This document shows, piece by piece, positions 1 through 9,176 of a DNA stretch of 64,000 bases. A program made the position numbers and the translations under genes. Within the stretch, counting starts at the first letter, position 1, and each line of letters opens with the position of its first letter. The stretch covers positions 630,430 to 694,429 of the forward strand of contig JAZKGQ010000006.1 of assembly GCA_040385825.1 (NCBI GenBank). Direction: 5' to 3'. The DNA is from JANNNF01 sp040385825. GTDB taxonomy: Bacteria > Pseudomonadota > Alphaproteobacteria > Rhodobacterales > Rhodobacteraceae. The notes under the pieces were generated by a model. The model did not search any database. It saw nothing but the letters and a program-made list of their open reading frames with translations, and had not been told where the DNA came from.

Positions 1-57
1 CCCGCGTTCACCGCGCTGCTGTAGGTCTGGAGACGGGTGTGAAACATGGGTGTGTGG

Positions 58-882
58 ATGGCAGGACAGTCAAATGTCGCGCCAGTCATCATCAAGCGAA
101 AGAAGGTCATCGCGGGCGGCGGCCACCACGGGGGGGCGTGGAAGGTTGCCTATGCGGATTTTGTGACCGCCATGATGGCGTTCTTTCTGTTGATGTGGCT
201 GCTGAATGCGACGACCGAAAAACAGCGCAAGGGAATATCGGACTATTTCAGTCCGACGATTGCGGTCAACCGGATCTCGGGCGGGGGCGACGGCGCGTTT
301 GGCGGGGATTCGGTGTTTACCGAAGAAACGCTGCCGCAGAATGGCACCGGAGCCGACAGCGCGAAACCGACCGAATCCAACGCCGCCCGCGGTGCGGTTG
401 GCGAGGCCGGGGGGGACGCCGAACTGAGCGACATGGAACGCAAGCTGGTTGCAAAGGGGGGCGAAAGCAACACGATGCAGCAGGCGCTGCGCCATGTGGT
501 GACGCGGGTGACCGATGAAGGTCTGGTGATCGAGATGTTCGACATTCCGGGCGCCCCGTTGTTTCAGGGCGCGACCGCCGATCCGTCGCCGGTCACCATC
601 CAGATTGCCGCGCTGCTGGCCGATGTGCTGGCGCTGGCCAGCAATGAGGTGGCGGTCAACGGGCATGTGCAGTCCTACCCCATCACGCTGATCGACAACC
701 CGGCCTGGGATCTGTCTGCCGCGCGGGCACAGTCGATGCGCGGGTTGATGGCGGCGGCCGGGCTGGGGGCGGATCGCACACAGCGGGTCAGCGGCTATGC
801 CGACCGTACACCGGTGACACCCGACCCCCGCGCGATCCGCAACAACCGGATCGAGGTCATCTTGTTGCGACGAAACAGGTAG
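58..882 (+). CDS. motB: Flagellar motor stator protein MotB
   Basis: MotB anchors the stator to peptidoglycan and, with MotA, forms the proton channel that drives rotation. A single N-terminal membrane helix (about residues 30-52) carries the expected proton-binding Asp (YADF, D34). The C-terminal half is an OmpA-like peptidoglycan-binding domain with WDLSAARA, SGYADRTP and RNNRIEV motifs. The 274-residue length is normal. I chose the ATG at 58, where the MAGQSN...IIKRKK basic tail begins; an in-frame ATG at 46 would add four residues. It stands apart from motA (10.7 kb) and precedes flgE by about 100 bp. Confidence 0.92.
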   Translation: MAGQSNVAPVIIKRKKVIAGGGHHGGAWKVAYADFVTAMMAFFLLMWLLNATTEKQRKGISDYFSPTIAVNRISGGGDGAFGGDSVFTEETLPQNGTGADSAKPTESNAARGAVGEAGGDAELSDMERKLVAKGGESNTMQQALRHVVTRVTDEGLVIEMFDIPGAPLFQGATADPSPVTIQIAALLADVLALASNEVAVNGHVQSYPITLIDNPAWDLSAARAQSMRGLMAAAGLGADRTQRVSGYADRTPVTPDPRAIRNNRIEVILLRRNR

Positions 883-908
883 CGAAGAAATCGTTCGGAT
901 TTTATTCG

Positions 909-923
909 TTAGGGTGAAATTAA
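909..923 (+). promoter_or_regulatory. CtrA-like box upstream of flgE
   Basis: TTAG-N7-TTAA matches the alphaproteobacterial CtrA consensus (TTAA-N7-TTAA) at seven of eight positions. It ends 57 bp before the flgE start and lies in the only gap between motB and flgE, so it probably drives flgE-flgK-flgL-flgI. Binding is inferred. Confidence 0.55.
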
Positions 924-980
924 GCCGCAGCGCGCAGTTTGGGCCCATCAAAGGCCGAAGCATCAGAAAGGCGCTCTCGC

Positions 981-2285
981 ATGACAATTTCTTCCGCGCT
1001 CAATGCCGGGGTGGCCGGGCTCAATGCCTATGCCAACCGGCTGGCGACCATTTCCGACAACATCGCCAACTCCTCGACCTATGGCTACAAACGGGCAGAG
1101 TCGGATTTTCATTCGGTCGTGGTCAACCGCAATTCGGCCTCGACCTATGCGGCGGGCGGGGTGCGGACTTCGGCCATGCGGCTGATCGATGAACGCGGAT
1201 CGCTGATCGCCACGTCGAATGCCACCGACCTTGCCATCGACGGGCGCGGGTTCCTGGCGGTGACCGATCTTGCGGCGGCCCAGGGGGCCTCGGGTGACTA
1301 TCCGATCTCGCTGACCACCACCGGGTCGTTCCGCCCCGATGCCGATGGCATCTTGCGGACCGATTCCGGGCAGGTGCTGATGGGGTGGCCGGCCTCGGCC
1401 GATGGAAGCATCGGCGTGTTCCCGCGTGACACGATGGCAGCGCTCGAACCCGTGCGCATCAACCAGAACCAATATGTCGGCAACCCGACCAACCAGATGA
1501 AACTCGGCGTCAACCTGCCCGCATCCGAGGCGATTTTTGGCGCCTCCGGCGACCCCATCGATCTGTCGGTCGAATATTTCGGCAATCTTGGCACCTCGGA
1601 ATCGCTGACCTTTACCTTTACCCCCACGGTTCCGACCTCGGGCGCGTCCAATGAATGGACCATGGTGATCACCGATTCGGCCTCGGGCGGGGCGACGGTC
1701 GGGGAATATACGCTGGCCTTCAACAACAGCCAGGCGGCAGGCGGCACGCTGGCCTCGGTGACCCAGGTGACGGGCGGCACCTATGATCCGGCCACCGGCA
1801 CGCTTGGCATTGCCGTTGCGGGCGGCAACATCGCGCTGGACATCGGCGAGATTGGCGAACCCAATGGCATGACACAACTGTCCAGCGGCTTTGCGCCGGT
1901 GTCCATCGCCAAGAACGGCTCGGCGGTTGCCACGCTGACCTCGGTCGAGGTGGATGAGAACGGCGATATGCACGCCATCTATGATCAGGGTTTTACACGG
2001 CGCATCTATCAGATTCCGGTGGTGGATGTGCCTAACCCCAACGGGTTGATTTCGTTGAATGATCAGTCCTATCAACTGTCGCCGTCCAGCGGCCAGTCCT
2101 ACCTTTGGAACGCGGGCGAAGGCCCGACAGGGTCGGTGGTCGGCTACTCGCGCGAGGAATCGGCCACCGATGTTGCGCATGAACTGACCCAGCTTATTCA
2201 GACGCAGCGGGCCTATTCCTCGAACGCCAAGGTCATTCAGACGGTGGACGAGATGCTGCAAGAAACCACCAATATCAAACGCTGA
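981..2285 (+). CDS. flgE: Flagellar hook protein FlgE
   Basis: FlgE polymerises into the hook that joins rod to filament. The 434-residue product has the N-terminal rod/hook signature (SALNAGVAGLNAYANRLATISDNIANSSTYGYK) and the C-terminal axial motif (ELTQLIQTQRAYSSNAKVIQTVDEML). Between them lies a variable middle domain rich in Thr, Ser and Gly. The ATG at 981 puts the signature at the usual place; an upstream in-frame ATG at 939 would add a non-conserved tail. First gene of a compact operon with flgK, flgL and flgI. Confidence 0.95.
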   Translation: MTISSALNAGVAGLNAYANRLATISDNIANSSTYGYKRAESDFHSVVVNRNSASTYAAGGVRTSAMRLIDERGSLIATSNATDLAIDGRGFLAVTDLAAAQGASGDYPISLTTTGSFRPDADGILRTDSGQVLMGWPASADGSIGVFPRDTMAALEPVRINQNQYVGNPTNQMKLGVNLPASEAIFGASGDPIDLSVEYFGNLGTSESLTFTFTPTVPTSGASNEWTMVITDSASGGATVGEYTLAFNNSQAAGGTLASVTQVTGGTYDPATGTLGIAVAGGNIALDIGEIGEPNGMTQLSSGFAPVSIAKNGSAVATLTSVEVDENGDMHAIYDQGFTRRIYQIPVVDVPNPNGLISLNDQSYQLSPSSGQSYLWNAGEGPTGSVVGYSREESATDVAHELTQLIQTQRAYSSNAKVIQTVDEMLQETTNIKR

Positions 2286-2300
2286 CGCAAGGATCGGGCC

Positions 2301-3758
2301 ATGAGCATCACCACCGCCCTTGGGTCGGCCCTGTCCGGGCTGACCGCCGCCTCCCGCGCCGCCGAAGTCGTGGCCTCCAACGTCGCCAATGCACAGACGC
2401 CGGGCTACGGGCGTCGTGAAATTTCGCTTCAGGCCCGCACGGTGGGCGGGGCGGGGCAGGGGGTTTCAGTTCTGGCGGTCAACCGGCGGGTGGATCAGGT
2501 GCTGATCAACGACCGCCGCAGCGCCGAAGCCGGGGCCGGCAACCGCGATGTGCGCGCCGGTTTCCTGCGGCTGGTCGAACAGGCAATCGGCACTCCCGAA
2601 ACCGAAGGCTCGCTTGGCGCGCGGATCGCCGCACTGGATACCGCGCTGATCGAGGCTGCAAGCCGCCCCGAATCCGAGGCGCGGCTGTCAGCGGTGGCCG
2701 ATGCAGGGCGGGCGCTGACCGGCGCGCTGGCGCAGGCGACCGACCAGATCCAGACCGCCCGCGCCACCGCCGACCGCAGCATCGCGACCGAGGTCGAGGC
2801 GCTGAACACCGCGCTGGCGCAGGTGGCTGACCTGAACAACACGATCCGCACCTATGGCGGATCGGGGCGCGACACGGCATCCCTGATGGACAAACGTCAG
2901 CAAATCATTGATTCCATTTCCGAAATCGTGCCGCTACGCGAGGTGAGCCGCGACAATGGCCAGATCGCGCTTTATGCGGCGGGGGGCGCGGTGCTGCTGG
3001 AAGGCAAGGCTGCGGTGCTGAGCTTTACGCCTGCGGGCGTGATGGTGCCGCAGATGACGGTGCAAGGCGGCGGGTTGTCCCAACTGCAGATCAATGGCCG
3101 CCCGGTGGATACTTCGGCGGACGGCGGCCTGATCGCGGGGGGCAGTCTGGCGGCGTTGTTTGCGGTGCGCGACGATCTGTCGGTGGCGGCGCAGTCGCGG
3201 ATGGATGCAGTCGCGCGCGATCTGGTGGGCCGGTTTGCCGACACGACTGTGGACGCGAGCCTTGCCGCCGACGATGCCGGGCTGTTCACCGATGCGGGGC
3301 AGGCCTTCGATCCCGCCACGGAGCTGGGTCTGGCCGGTCGGCTGACGCTGAATGCACGGGTGGACCCGGCGCAGGGCGGGGCGCTGTGGCGGTTGCGCGA
3401 CGGGATCGGGGCTGCTGCCCCCGGCCCGGTTGGCCAATCGTCGCTGCTGACCGCGCTTGGCACCGCTTTGGGGGCGTCGCGTCCGGTGGCCTCTGGCGGT
3501 TTCATGGCGGGCAATCGCAGCTTTGCGACCCTGGCCGCCGACATGCTGTCGGGGGCTGCGGCGCAGCGCCTGACCTCGGACAGCGAGGCGAGCTTTGCCC
3601 AGGCCCGCCTGACCGCCCTGTCGGAAATGGAACTGCAAGGCGGCGTCGACAGCGATCAGGAACTGCAAACCCTGCTGGTGGTCGAGCAAAGCTATGCCGC
3701 CAACGCCAAAGTCATACAGTCGATCGACGAGATGATCAAAACCTTGCTGGGGATGTAG
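2301..3758 (+). CDS. flgK: Flagellar hook-associated protein 1 FlgK
   Basis: FlgK caps the hook-filament junction. The 485-residue protein has the N-terminal axial helix with the VASNVANAQTPGYGRREIS motif and the C-terminal QSYAANAKVIQSIDEMIKTLL motif shared with FlgE and FlgG. The Ala-rich central region is typical of alphaproteobacterial FlgK. It starts 15 bp after flgE and stops 3 bp before flgL, which indicates one transcript and stoichiometric production of the junction proteins. Confidence 0.94.
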   Translation: MSITTALGSALSGLTAASRAAEVVASNVANAQTPGYGRREISLQARTVGGAGQGVSVLAVNRRVDQVLINDRRSAEAGAGNRDVRAGFLRLVEQAIGTPETEGSLGARIAALDTALIEAASRPESEARLSAVADAGRALTGALAQATDQIQTARATADRSIATEVEALNTALAQVADLNNTIRTYGGSGRDTASLMDKRQQIIDSISEIVPLREVSRDNGQIALYAAGGAVLLEGKAAVLSFTPAGVMVPQMTVQGGGLSQLQINGRPVDTSADGGLIAGGSLAALFAVRDDLSVAAQSRMDAVARDLVGRFADTTVDASLAADDAGLFTDAGQAFDPATELGLAGRLTLNARVDPAQGGALWRLRDGIGAAAPGPVGQSSLLTALGTALGASRPVASGGFMAGNRSFATLAADMLSGAAAQRLTSDSEASFAQARLTALSEMELQGGVDSDQELQTLLVVEQSYAANAKVIQSIDEMIKTLLGM

Positions 3759-3761
3759 GCC

Positions 3762-4760
3762 ATGACGATGATTTCCTTGGGGGATATGGCGCAGTCCATG
3801 ATGTTGCGCCGCCAGAATGCGACGCTCAAATCGGCCATGCAGGCGGCGGCGAATGCCTTGACGACCGGCAAGGTCGCCGATGTGGGCCGGGCGGTCCGGG
3901 GGGATTTCTCGCCCCTGGCTGGGCTTGATGCCTCGCTGGCGCGGCTCAGCGGCTATCGCGCTGCGACGACCGAGGCGGGGCTGCTGGCCGGGGTGATGCA
4001 GACCGCGCTTGGCACCATTGCGACCCTGTCCGGCGAACTGGCCAGCAGTCTGCTGACGGCCTCGTCATCGGCCCAGACAGCCCAGGTCGATGCTGTTGGC
4101 ACCGATGCCCGGCAGCGGCTTGACACCGCCCTGTCCGCCCTGAACACCCGCTTTGCCGACAGCGCGGTGTTTTCCGGCGTCGCCGCGGACCGTGCCCCCC
4201 TGCCCGATGCCGACAGCCTGCTGACCGCGGCAGAGGCAGCGACCGCCAGCGCCCAGTCCGCCGCCGATATCGAGGCTGCCGTGACCACATGGTTTGCCGA
4301 CCCCGCCGGATTTGCCGCCACCTATCTCGGCGGCCCGTCGCGGTCGGATCTGCCGATTGGTCCCGGAGAAACGGCAACCTTGGACATCACCGCCACCGAC
4401 CCTGCCTTGCGCAGCACGCTTGCGGGGCTGGTGATGGGCGCCTTGCTGGACCGGGGTGCCCTGTCGGGCCAGCCCGAGGCCCGGTCCGATCTGGCCCGCC
4501 GCGCCGGGGCGGGGTTGATGCAGGCCGCGTCGGACCGCACGCTGTTGCAGGCCCGGCTTGGCCTGACCGAGGCCCGCATCGATCAGGCCGCCACCCGCAA
4601 CGCGGCCGAAACCTCTGCGCTTGAAATCGCCCGGCTGGGGCTGGTCGAGGCCGACCCCTATGAGGCTGCCGCCCGGCTGGAGGCCGCCGAGACGCAGTTG
4701 CAATCCCTTTACACCATCACCGCGCGGCTCTCGCGCCTCAGCCTTGTGGATTATATCTGA
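3762..4760 (+). CDS. flgL: Flagellar hook-associated protein 3 FlgL
   Basis: FlgL is the second junction protein, with flagellin-like coiled termini. The 332-residue Ala-rich sequence begins with a helix MISLGDMAQSMMLRRQNATL and ends with a second heptad helix (YEAAARLEAAETQLQSLYTITARLSRLSLVDYI). This end is characteristic of FlgL/flagellin-family proteins. Similarity to enteric FlgL is low, so the call leans on position directly after flgK. Its TGA overlaps the flgI start by one base (TGATG), implying translational coupling. Confidence 0.88.
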   Translation: MTMISLGDMAQSMMLRRQNATLKSAMQAAANALTTGKVADVGRAVRGDFSPLAGLDASLARLSGYRAATTEAGLLAGVMQTALGTIATLSGELASSLLTASSSAQTAQVDAVGTDARQRLDTALSALNTRFADSAVFSGVAADRAPLPDADSLLTAAEAATASAQSAADIEAAVTTWFADPAGFAATYLGGPSRSDLPIGPGETATLDITATDPALRSTLAGLVMGALLDRGALSGQPEARSDLARRAGAGLMQAASDRTLLQARLGLTEARIDQAATRNAAETSALEIARLGLVEADPYEAAARLEAAETQLQSLYTITARLSRLSLVDYI

Positions 4761-5866
4761 TGCGCCTGCCCGTGAACCTGCGTCTGGCCGTTCTGCTGTG
4801 TGCGATTGCGCTGCCGGTCATGGCCGAGCCGATCCGGATCAAGGATCTGGTGGAATTTGACGGCGTGCGCGGCAATGATCTGGTGGGTTACGGTCTGGTC
4901 GTGGGGCTGAACGGCACCGGTGACGGCATCCGCAACGCGCCCTTCACCGAAGAGATCATGTCGAACCTGCTGGAACGGTTGGGGGTGAATGTCGCGGGCG
5001 AGGATTACCGGCCCAAGAACGTCGCCGCCGTGTTCGTGACTGCTGCCCTGCCGCCCTTTGCGCGGGCGGGGGGGCGCATCGATGTGACCGTCTCGGCGAT
5101 CGGCGATGCGAAAAGCCTGTTGGGCGGTACGCTGGTGATGACCCCACTGAACGGCGCGGATGGTCAGATCTACGCGGTGGCCCAAGGCACCATCATTGCG
5201 GGCGGCGTGTCGGCCGAAGGCGAGGCCGCGCGTGTGGTGCAAGGCGTGCCCACCGCAGGCGGCATCCCCTCGGGCGCGCGGGTCGAACGGGAGGTGGAGT
5301 TTGACTTTTCGGCCGTCACCTCGCTGCGGATGGCGTTGAAATCACCGGACTTTACCACCGCCATGCGGATCGAGGCCGCGGTGAACCGCGAGTTTGGCCG
5401 CCGCATCGCCACGATGCTGGACGCAGGCACCGTGCAACTGGATGTCGACCGTGCGCGCGGGGCTTCGCCCGCCCATGTGCTGGCGCGGGTCGAGGTTGTG
5501 ACGGTGGAACCTGAAATGCGCGCAAGGGTGGTGGTGGATCAACGGTCAGGCACCATCGTAATGGGCGAGGATGTCAGGATCAGCCGGGTTGCGGTGGCGC
5601 AGGGCAATCTGACCCTGCGCATCGAGGAAAGCCCGATGGTGGTGCAGCCCAACCCCTTTGCGGCGGGCGAAACCATTGTCGTGCCGCGCACCAATGCCAG
5701 CATCAACGAAAGCGGTACCGGTCTGGCCGAAGTGACCGGCGGCACCAGCCTGTCCGAGGTGGTGGCCGGTCTGAACGCGCTTGGGGTGGCGCCGAACGAC
5801 ATGATCGACATTCTCAAAAGCATCAATGCGGCTGGGGCGCTGCATGCCGAGTTTCTGGTGAACTGA
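4760..5866 (+). CDS. flgI: Flagellar P-ring protein FlgI
   Basis: FlgI forms the periplasmic P ring around the rod. A cleavable signal peptide (MRLPVNLRLAVLLCAIALPVMAEP) is followed by the conserved IRIKDLVEFDGVRGNDLVGYGLVVGLNGTGD region and internal blocks RPKNVAAVFVTA and VVVDQRSGTIVMGEDVRIS. The C-terminal ALGVAPNDMIDILKSINAAGALHAE block is also present. At 368 residues it is full length. It is the last gene of the flgE operon and converges on fliP over a shared hairpin. Its assembly chaperone FlgA is encoded at 20.0-20.5 kb. Confidence 0.96.
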   Translation: MRLPVNLRLAVLLCAIALPVMAEPIRIKDLVEFDGVRGNDLVGYGLVVGLNGTGDGIRNAPFTEEIMSNLLERLGVNVAGEDYRPKNVAAVFVTAALPPFARAGGRIDVTVSAIGDAKSLLGGTLVMTPLNGADGQIYAVAQGTIIAGGVSAEGEAARVVQGVPTAGGIPSGARVEREVEFDFSAVTSLRMALKSPDFTTAMRIEAAVNREFGRRIATMLDAGTVQLDVDRARGASPAHVLARVEVVTVEPEMRARVVVDQRSGTIVMGEDVRISRVAVAQGNLTLRIEESPMVVQPNPFAAGETIVVPRTNASINESGTGLAEVTGGTSLSEVVAGLNALGVAPNDMIDILKSINAAGALHAEFLVN

Positions 5867-5871
5867 GCCTG

Positions 5872-5909
5872 GACCGGGGCCGGCCCGACAGGTGGCGCGG
5901 CCCCCGGTC
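5872..5909. terminator. Hairpin between convergent flgI and fliP
   Basis: GACCGGGGCCG and CGGCCCCCGGTC form a long GC stem with one bulged C around a 15-nt loop. It overlaps the last bases of fliP. No T tract follows on either strand, so it is a plausible but unproven bidirectional terminator. Confidence 0.45.
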
Positions 5910-6621
5910 AGAAATAGCTGCGCACCAGGGCGCCCGCGATCAGACCCCACCCATCGGCGACGACGAAGAACGCGAGCTTGAAGGGCAGCGAGACGATGGC
6001 AGGCGGCACCATCATCATGCCCATCGACATCAGGACCGCGGCCACCACCAGGTCGATGATCAGAAAGGGCAGGAAGACCAGAAAGCCGATCTCGAACGCG
6101 CGCTGAATTTCGGACAGCAGGAATGACGGCACCAGCAGCGACAGGGGTGCCTCCAACGGGCCAGTGTTTTCGCCAGGGCGCAAGGCCTGCAACGCGGCAA
6201 AAGTATCGGGGTCGAGCCGGTCTGTCATGAAAACCCGGAACGGGCTGACGATCCGGGGGATGGCGGCCTGCAGATCGAGCGTGCCCTGGGTCAGCGGTTC
6301 CAGCCCCTTGACCCAGGCCTCGGTGAGCACCGGGTCCATCACATACCAGGTCAGAAACAGCGCGAGGCTGACGATCATCATGTTGGGCGGCGCCTGTTGC
6401 AGCCCGATCGCCTGCCGCAGGATCGACAGCACCGTCACAATGAAGGGAAAACACGTCACCATCACCGCCAGGCCCGGTACCAGGCTAAGCAGGGTGATCA
6501 GCGAGATAAGCTGTATGGACCGGGTGGCAAGCTGGGTGTCGTCGCCCAGGTTGATCGACACCTCTTGCGCCCAGACCGGCCCCGCCAGCAGGGCCAGCGC
6601 AATGCACAGGGCAAATTTCAC
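5908..6621 (-). CDS. fliP: Flagellar export gate protein FliP
   Basis: FliP is the core pentamer of the type III flagellar export gate (FliPQR). The 237-residue protein has the cleavable signal peptide typical of FliP (ending PVWAQ), then membrane helices with LVPGLAVMVTCFPFIVTVLSILRQAIGLQQAPPN, the LFLTWYVM segment and the C-terminal MSMGMMMVPPAIVSLPFKLAFFVVADGW signature. It starts with GTG at 6621 in a GTGA overlap with the fliN stop, which indicates coupling. No fliO is seen next to it. Confidence 0.96.
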   Translation of the reverse strand: MKFALCIALALLAGPVWAQEVSINLGDDTQLATRSIQLISLITLLSLVPGLAVMVTCFPFIVTVLSILRQAIGLQQAPPNMMIVSLALFLTWYVMDPVLTEAWVKGLEPLTQGTLDLQAAIPRIVSPFRVFMTDRLDPDTFAALQALRPGENTGPLEAPLSLLVPSFLLSEIQRAFEIGFLVFLPFLIIDLVVAAVLMSMGMMMVPPAIVSLPFKLAFFVVADGWGLIAGALVRSYF

Positions 6622-6887
6622 AATCCGCCCCGCAGGTTGGCCACTTCGGTCAGCCGCACCGCCAGTTGTCCGGCCTGATCCCCCTCCAGCTCCTGCAACT
6701 CGCCGCGCGCAATCAGGCGGTCACCGACATACAGCTCGACCGGATCATCGACACGCCGGTCCAGCGTCAGCACCGCATCGCGTGACAGGCGCAGCAGGTC
6801 GCGCACCATCGGGCGGGCGCGGCCGACCGAGATGGTAATTTCGATCGGCACCTGGGAAAACGGGTTGGCATCGGCAAGGTCATCCAT
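6618..6887 (-). CDS. fliN: Flagellar motor switch protein FliN
   Basis: FliN forms the distal part of the cytoplasmic C ring and helps dock export substrates. The short 89-residue product is almost entirely a SpoA/SurfacePresentation domain: VPIEITISVGRARPMVRDLLRLSRDAVLTLDRRVDDPVELYVGDRLIARGEL. The ATG at 6887 is preferred because residues upstream of MDDLADANPF are not conserved. It overlaps fliH by 8 bp. Its usual partners fliG and fliM are absent from this window. Confidence 0.92.
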   Translation of the reverse strand: MDDLADANPFSQVPIEITISVGRARPMVRDLLRLSRDAVLTLDRRVDDPVELYVGDRLIARGELQELEGDQAGQLAVRLTEVANLRGGL

Positions 6888-7476
6888 AACGGCGCTCCTG
6901 TTCGGAAAGGTCAAAAAAGCCGCGGACGGCGGCGGCGATATCGGCGGTGGCCCGGCCCAGATCGACCTTGGTTTCAAGATCGCCAAGCCGCAGATAGACC
7001 TGCGAGTCGGGCAGGGTGGGTTCCTCCACCACGGTCAGCGGCAGTCCTGTGGCCTGATCCAGCAGCGCCTCGACCGCGCTGCGCACCGCCGGATTCAGCA
7101 CCAGGGTAATGGGCGCATCGGCCAGTTCTTCGGCCATCGGCATCAGCATCTCCAGGACCATCGGGGCCAGCGCCTCGCGTGCCATTTCGGGCAGCAGGCG
7201 GGTGGTCATTTCCTGCAAAAGCGGCTCCAGCGCGCGCAGGACATGCATTCGCGCTTCTTGAAAGGTAAAGCCAAGCGCCTGAAGATTGCGCGACAGATCG
7301 GCCTTGATCCGGCTTTGGTCGCCAGATTGGGCGGCAGCGGCATCTTCCCATCCGGCGGTGTACCCGGATTCGTAGGCGGCAAGTTTGGCTTCGTCAAAGG
7401 CCGTTACATCGGTGACGATGGTGGCCGGGGCTGCGGTGTTTTCGATCTGAAAGACTTCCAGTTTCAGGGCGGCCAT
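6880..7476 (-). CDS. fliH: Flagellar assembly protein FliH (ATPase regulator)
   Basis: FliH tethers and restrains the export ATPase FliI. The 198-residue product has a variable N terminus, a central helical stretch (SRIKADLSRNLQALGFTFQEARMHVLRALEPLLQEM) and a C-terminal domain with VYLRLGDLETKVDLGRATADIAAAVRGFF, as in FliH/HrpE-type proteins. Sequence similarity across this family is weak; the place between fliF and fliN supports it. The start overlaps the fliF stop by one base (TGATG). Confidence 0.8.
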   Translation of the reverse strand: MAALKLEVFQIENTAAPATIVTDVTAFDEAKLAAYESGYTAGWEDAAAAQSGDQSRIKADLSRNLQALGFTFQEARMHVLRALEPLLQEMTTRLLPEMAREALAPMVLEMLMPMAEELADAPITLVLNPAVRSAVEALLDQATGLPLTVVEEPTLPDSQVYLRLGDLETKVDLGRATADIAAAVRGFFDLSEQERRYG

Positions 7477-9101
7477 CAGCGACGCTCCTCGTCCAGTTCC
7501 ATCCAGCCGCGCAGGATCTCGACCGATTCGGTCTGGCGCTCCTCAATCAGGCGGCGCAGCCGGGCCACCGGGTCTGCACCGGCAGCGTCGCTGCTGCCGA
7601 CAAGGGCGATTGGCGGCAGCCCGCTGCCATCATCGATCTCGCCCGTCACCACCCGCGCAGGCTCTGCCGTTCCCGGCAGGGCCAGTTGCGGCGAGGGCGG
7701 GGGCAGGGCCTGGCCCCTGGCGGCCGAGGTCAGCACCGGGCGGATCACGAACAGCCCAAGCACCAGCACCACCAGCGCCAGCACTGCAATCTGGATCGCC
7801 GACATCACGTTGATCGGCCCGAGTGCTGGCAGATAGCTGCTGCTGGCCTCGGTTCCCACAACGGGAACAGATTGAAATTCAAGCGTTTTCAGGGTCAACA
7901 CATCGCCGCGCCCTTCATCCAGACCCACCGCCGAGGCCACCAGCTCGCGCAGGGTGGCAAGTTCGTCGTCGCTGCGCGGTTGCCAGGTTGTGGTGCCATC
8001 TTCTGCCGTCACGGTCTGCCCGTCGACCAGCACCGCGACCGACAGTTTGCGCACCGCCCCCGGACCGCGCAAAAGCTCGCGGTTGGTTTCCGAGACTTCG
8101 TAATTGACGCGCTCGCTGGTTTGCGCGCTTTCCGTCTTGCCATTCGCGCCCGCGCCTGCCGCCCCGTCTGGCAGGTTGGACGCCACGGTCACATCGCCGC
8201 CCGGCTCCGAAGATGTCCCGGTGCGCTCTTCGGTTTCCGATGAAATCGCCACCCGGCTGGCAGGGTCAAAGGTGCGCTCGGTGATCGATTCGCGGTCCGT
8301 CACCACATCTACGGCGACTTCGACAACAGCCTTGCCGGGGCCGACCCTGGCCTCCAGCAGGCGTTCCACATTGCGGCGGATGGCCCCGGCCCGGTCCTCG
8401 CCCGACCCGCCGGTGCCGTCCTGAGGCCGGACCGATATCAACCCGCCAACCGAATCGATGATCTGCACATCTTCCGGCGTCATGCCCGTGACGGCCGCGG
8501 CGACCAGATGCTGAAGCGCGCGGGCCTGTGATTCCGGCAAGGTGCGGGCGGCGGTCGTCACGGTCACGCTGGCCGTCGGGCGTTCGTCACGGCGAAAGGC
8601 CTGGGCCGGGGCCTGTGCGATGTGAACACGGGCCGCCTTGATCTGCGGGCTGGCCAGAATCGTGCGGGCCAGCTCGCCTTCCTTGGCGCGCCAGTAGGCG
8701 GCATCGAACATCTGCGAGGTGGTGCCAAAACCCGAAAGGGAATCAAGCAGTTCATAGCCCTCTCCTCCTGTTGCGGGCAGGCCTTCGGTGGCCAGGGTCA
8801 TGCGCAGACTGTCGCGCTGAGCCTGATCGACCAGAATCGAATCGCCCCGCACCTCGAACGCGACGCCGCTTTGTTCCAGCGCTGCCACCACGTCACCTGC
8901 GGCAGAGGCATCCAGCCCCGCGTATAGCAGCGCCATGCCGGGGGTATTTGCCATGCGGGACAGGCCGATAATCGCCAGAAACATCGCAAGCGTCGCCCCC
9001 ACGATGATCATTCGGCGACGCAGATCCAGACCGGACCACAGTGACATGACATTTTGCAACGCAGATTCCCCCAGGGCGTTCTGCCCCGATTTGCCCAGCA
9101 T
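7476..9101 (-). CDS. fliF: Flagellar MS-ring protein FliF
   Basis: FliF forms the MS ring, the membrane platform for flagellar assembly. The 541-residue protein has two membrane helices, near residues 31-48 and 430-452. The periplasmic part between them carries the YscJ/FliF signature (ALLYAGLDASAAGDVVAALEQSGVAFEV, ELARTILASPQIKAARVHIAQA). A low-complexity linker lies around residues 280-310. The C-terminal tail (VARLRRLIEERQTESVEILRGWM) is the FliG-binding motif, so a fliG gene must exist elsewhere. First gene of the leftward fliF-fliH-fliN-fliP operon. Confidence 0.96.
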   Translation of the reverse strand: MLGKSGQNALGESALQNVMSLWSGLDLRRRMIIVGATLAMFLAIIGLSRMANTPGMALLYAGLDASAAGDVVAALEQSGVAFEVRGDSILVDQAQRDSLRMTLATEGLPATGGEGYELLDSLSGFGTTSQMFDAAYWRAKEGELARTILASPQIKAARVHIAQAPAQAFRRDERPTASVTVTTAARTLPESQARALQHLVAAAVTGMTPEDVQIIDSVGGLISVRPQDGTGGSGEDRAGAIRRNVERLLEARVGPGKAVVEVAVDVVTDRESITERTFDPASRVAISSETEERTGTSSEPGGDVTVASNLPDGAAGAGANGKTESAQTSERVNYEVSETNRELLRGPGAVRKLSVAVLVDGQTVTAEDGTTTWQPRSDDELATLRELVASAVGLDEGRGDVLTLKTLEFQSVPVVGTEASSSYLPALGPINVMSAIQIAVLALVVLVLGLFVIRPVLTSAARGQALPPPSPQLALPGTAEPARVVTGEIDDGSGLPPIALVGSSDAAGADPVARLRRLIEERQTESVEILRGWMELDEERR

Positions 9102-9114
9102 TGAAGGATGCGTC

Positions 9115-9129
9115 TTAACAATCGGTTAG
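9115..9129. promoter_or_regulatory. CtrA-like box in the fliF/fliL divergent promoter
   Basis: TTAA-N7-TTAG (seven of eight consensus positions) lies between the divergent starts of fliF (13 bp away) and fliL (47 bp away). One site could control both operons. The match to the CtrA consensus is seen directly; binding is inferred. Confidence 0.6.
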
Positions 9130-9176
9130 CGAGTTTGAGTCTATCTTTGTTCTCGGAACAGACAAAGGGGTGGGCC

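Noticed and set aside
1..24. Possible C-terminal end of an upstream gene (stop TAG at 22-24)
   Set aside because: Only seven codons are visible, too few to assign a frame or function.
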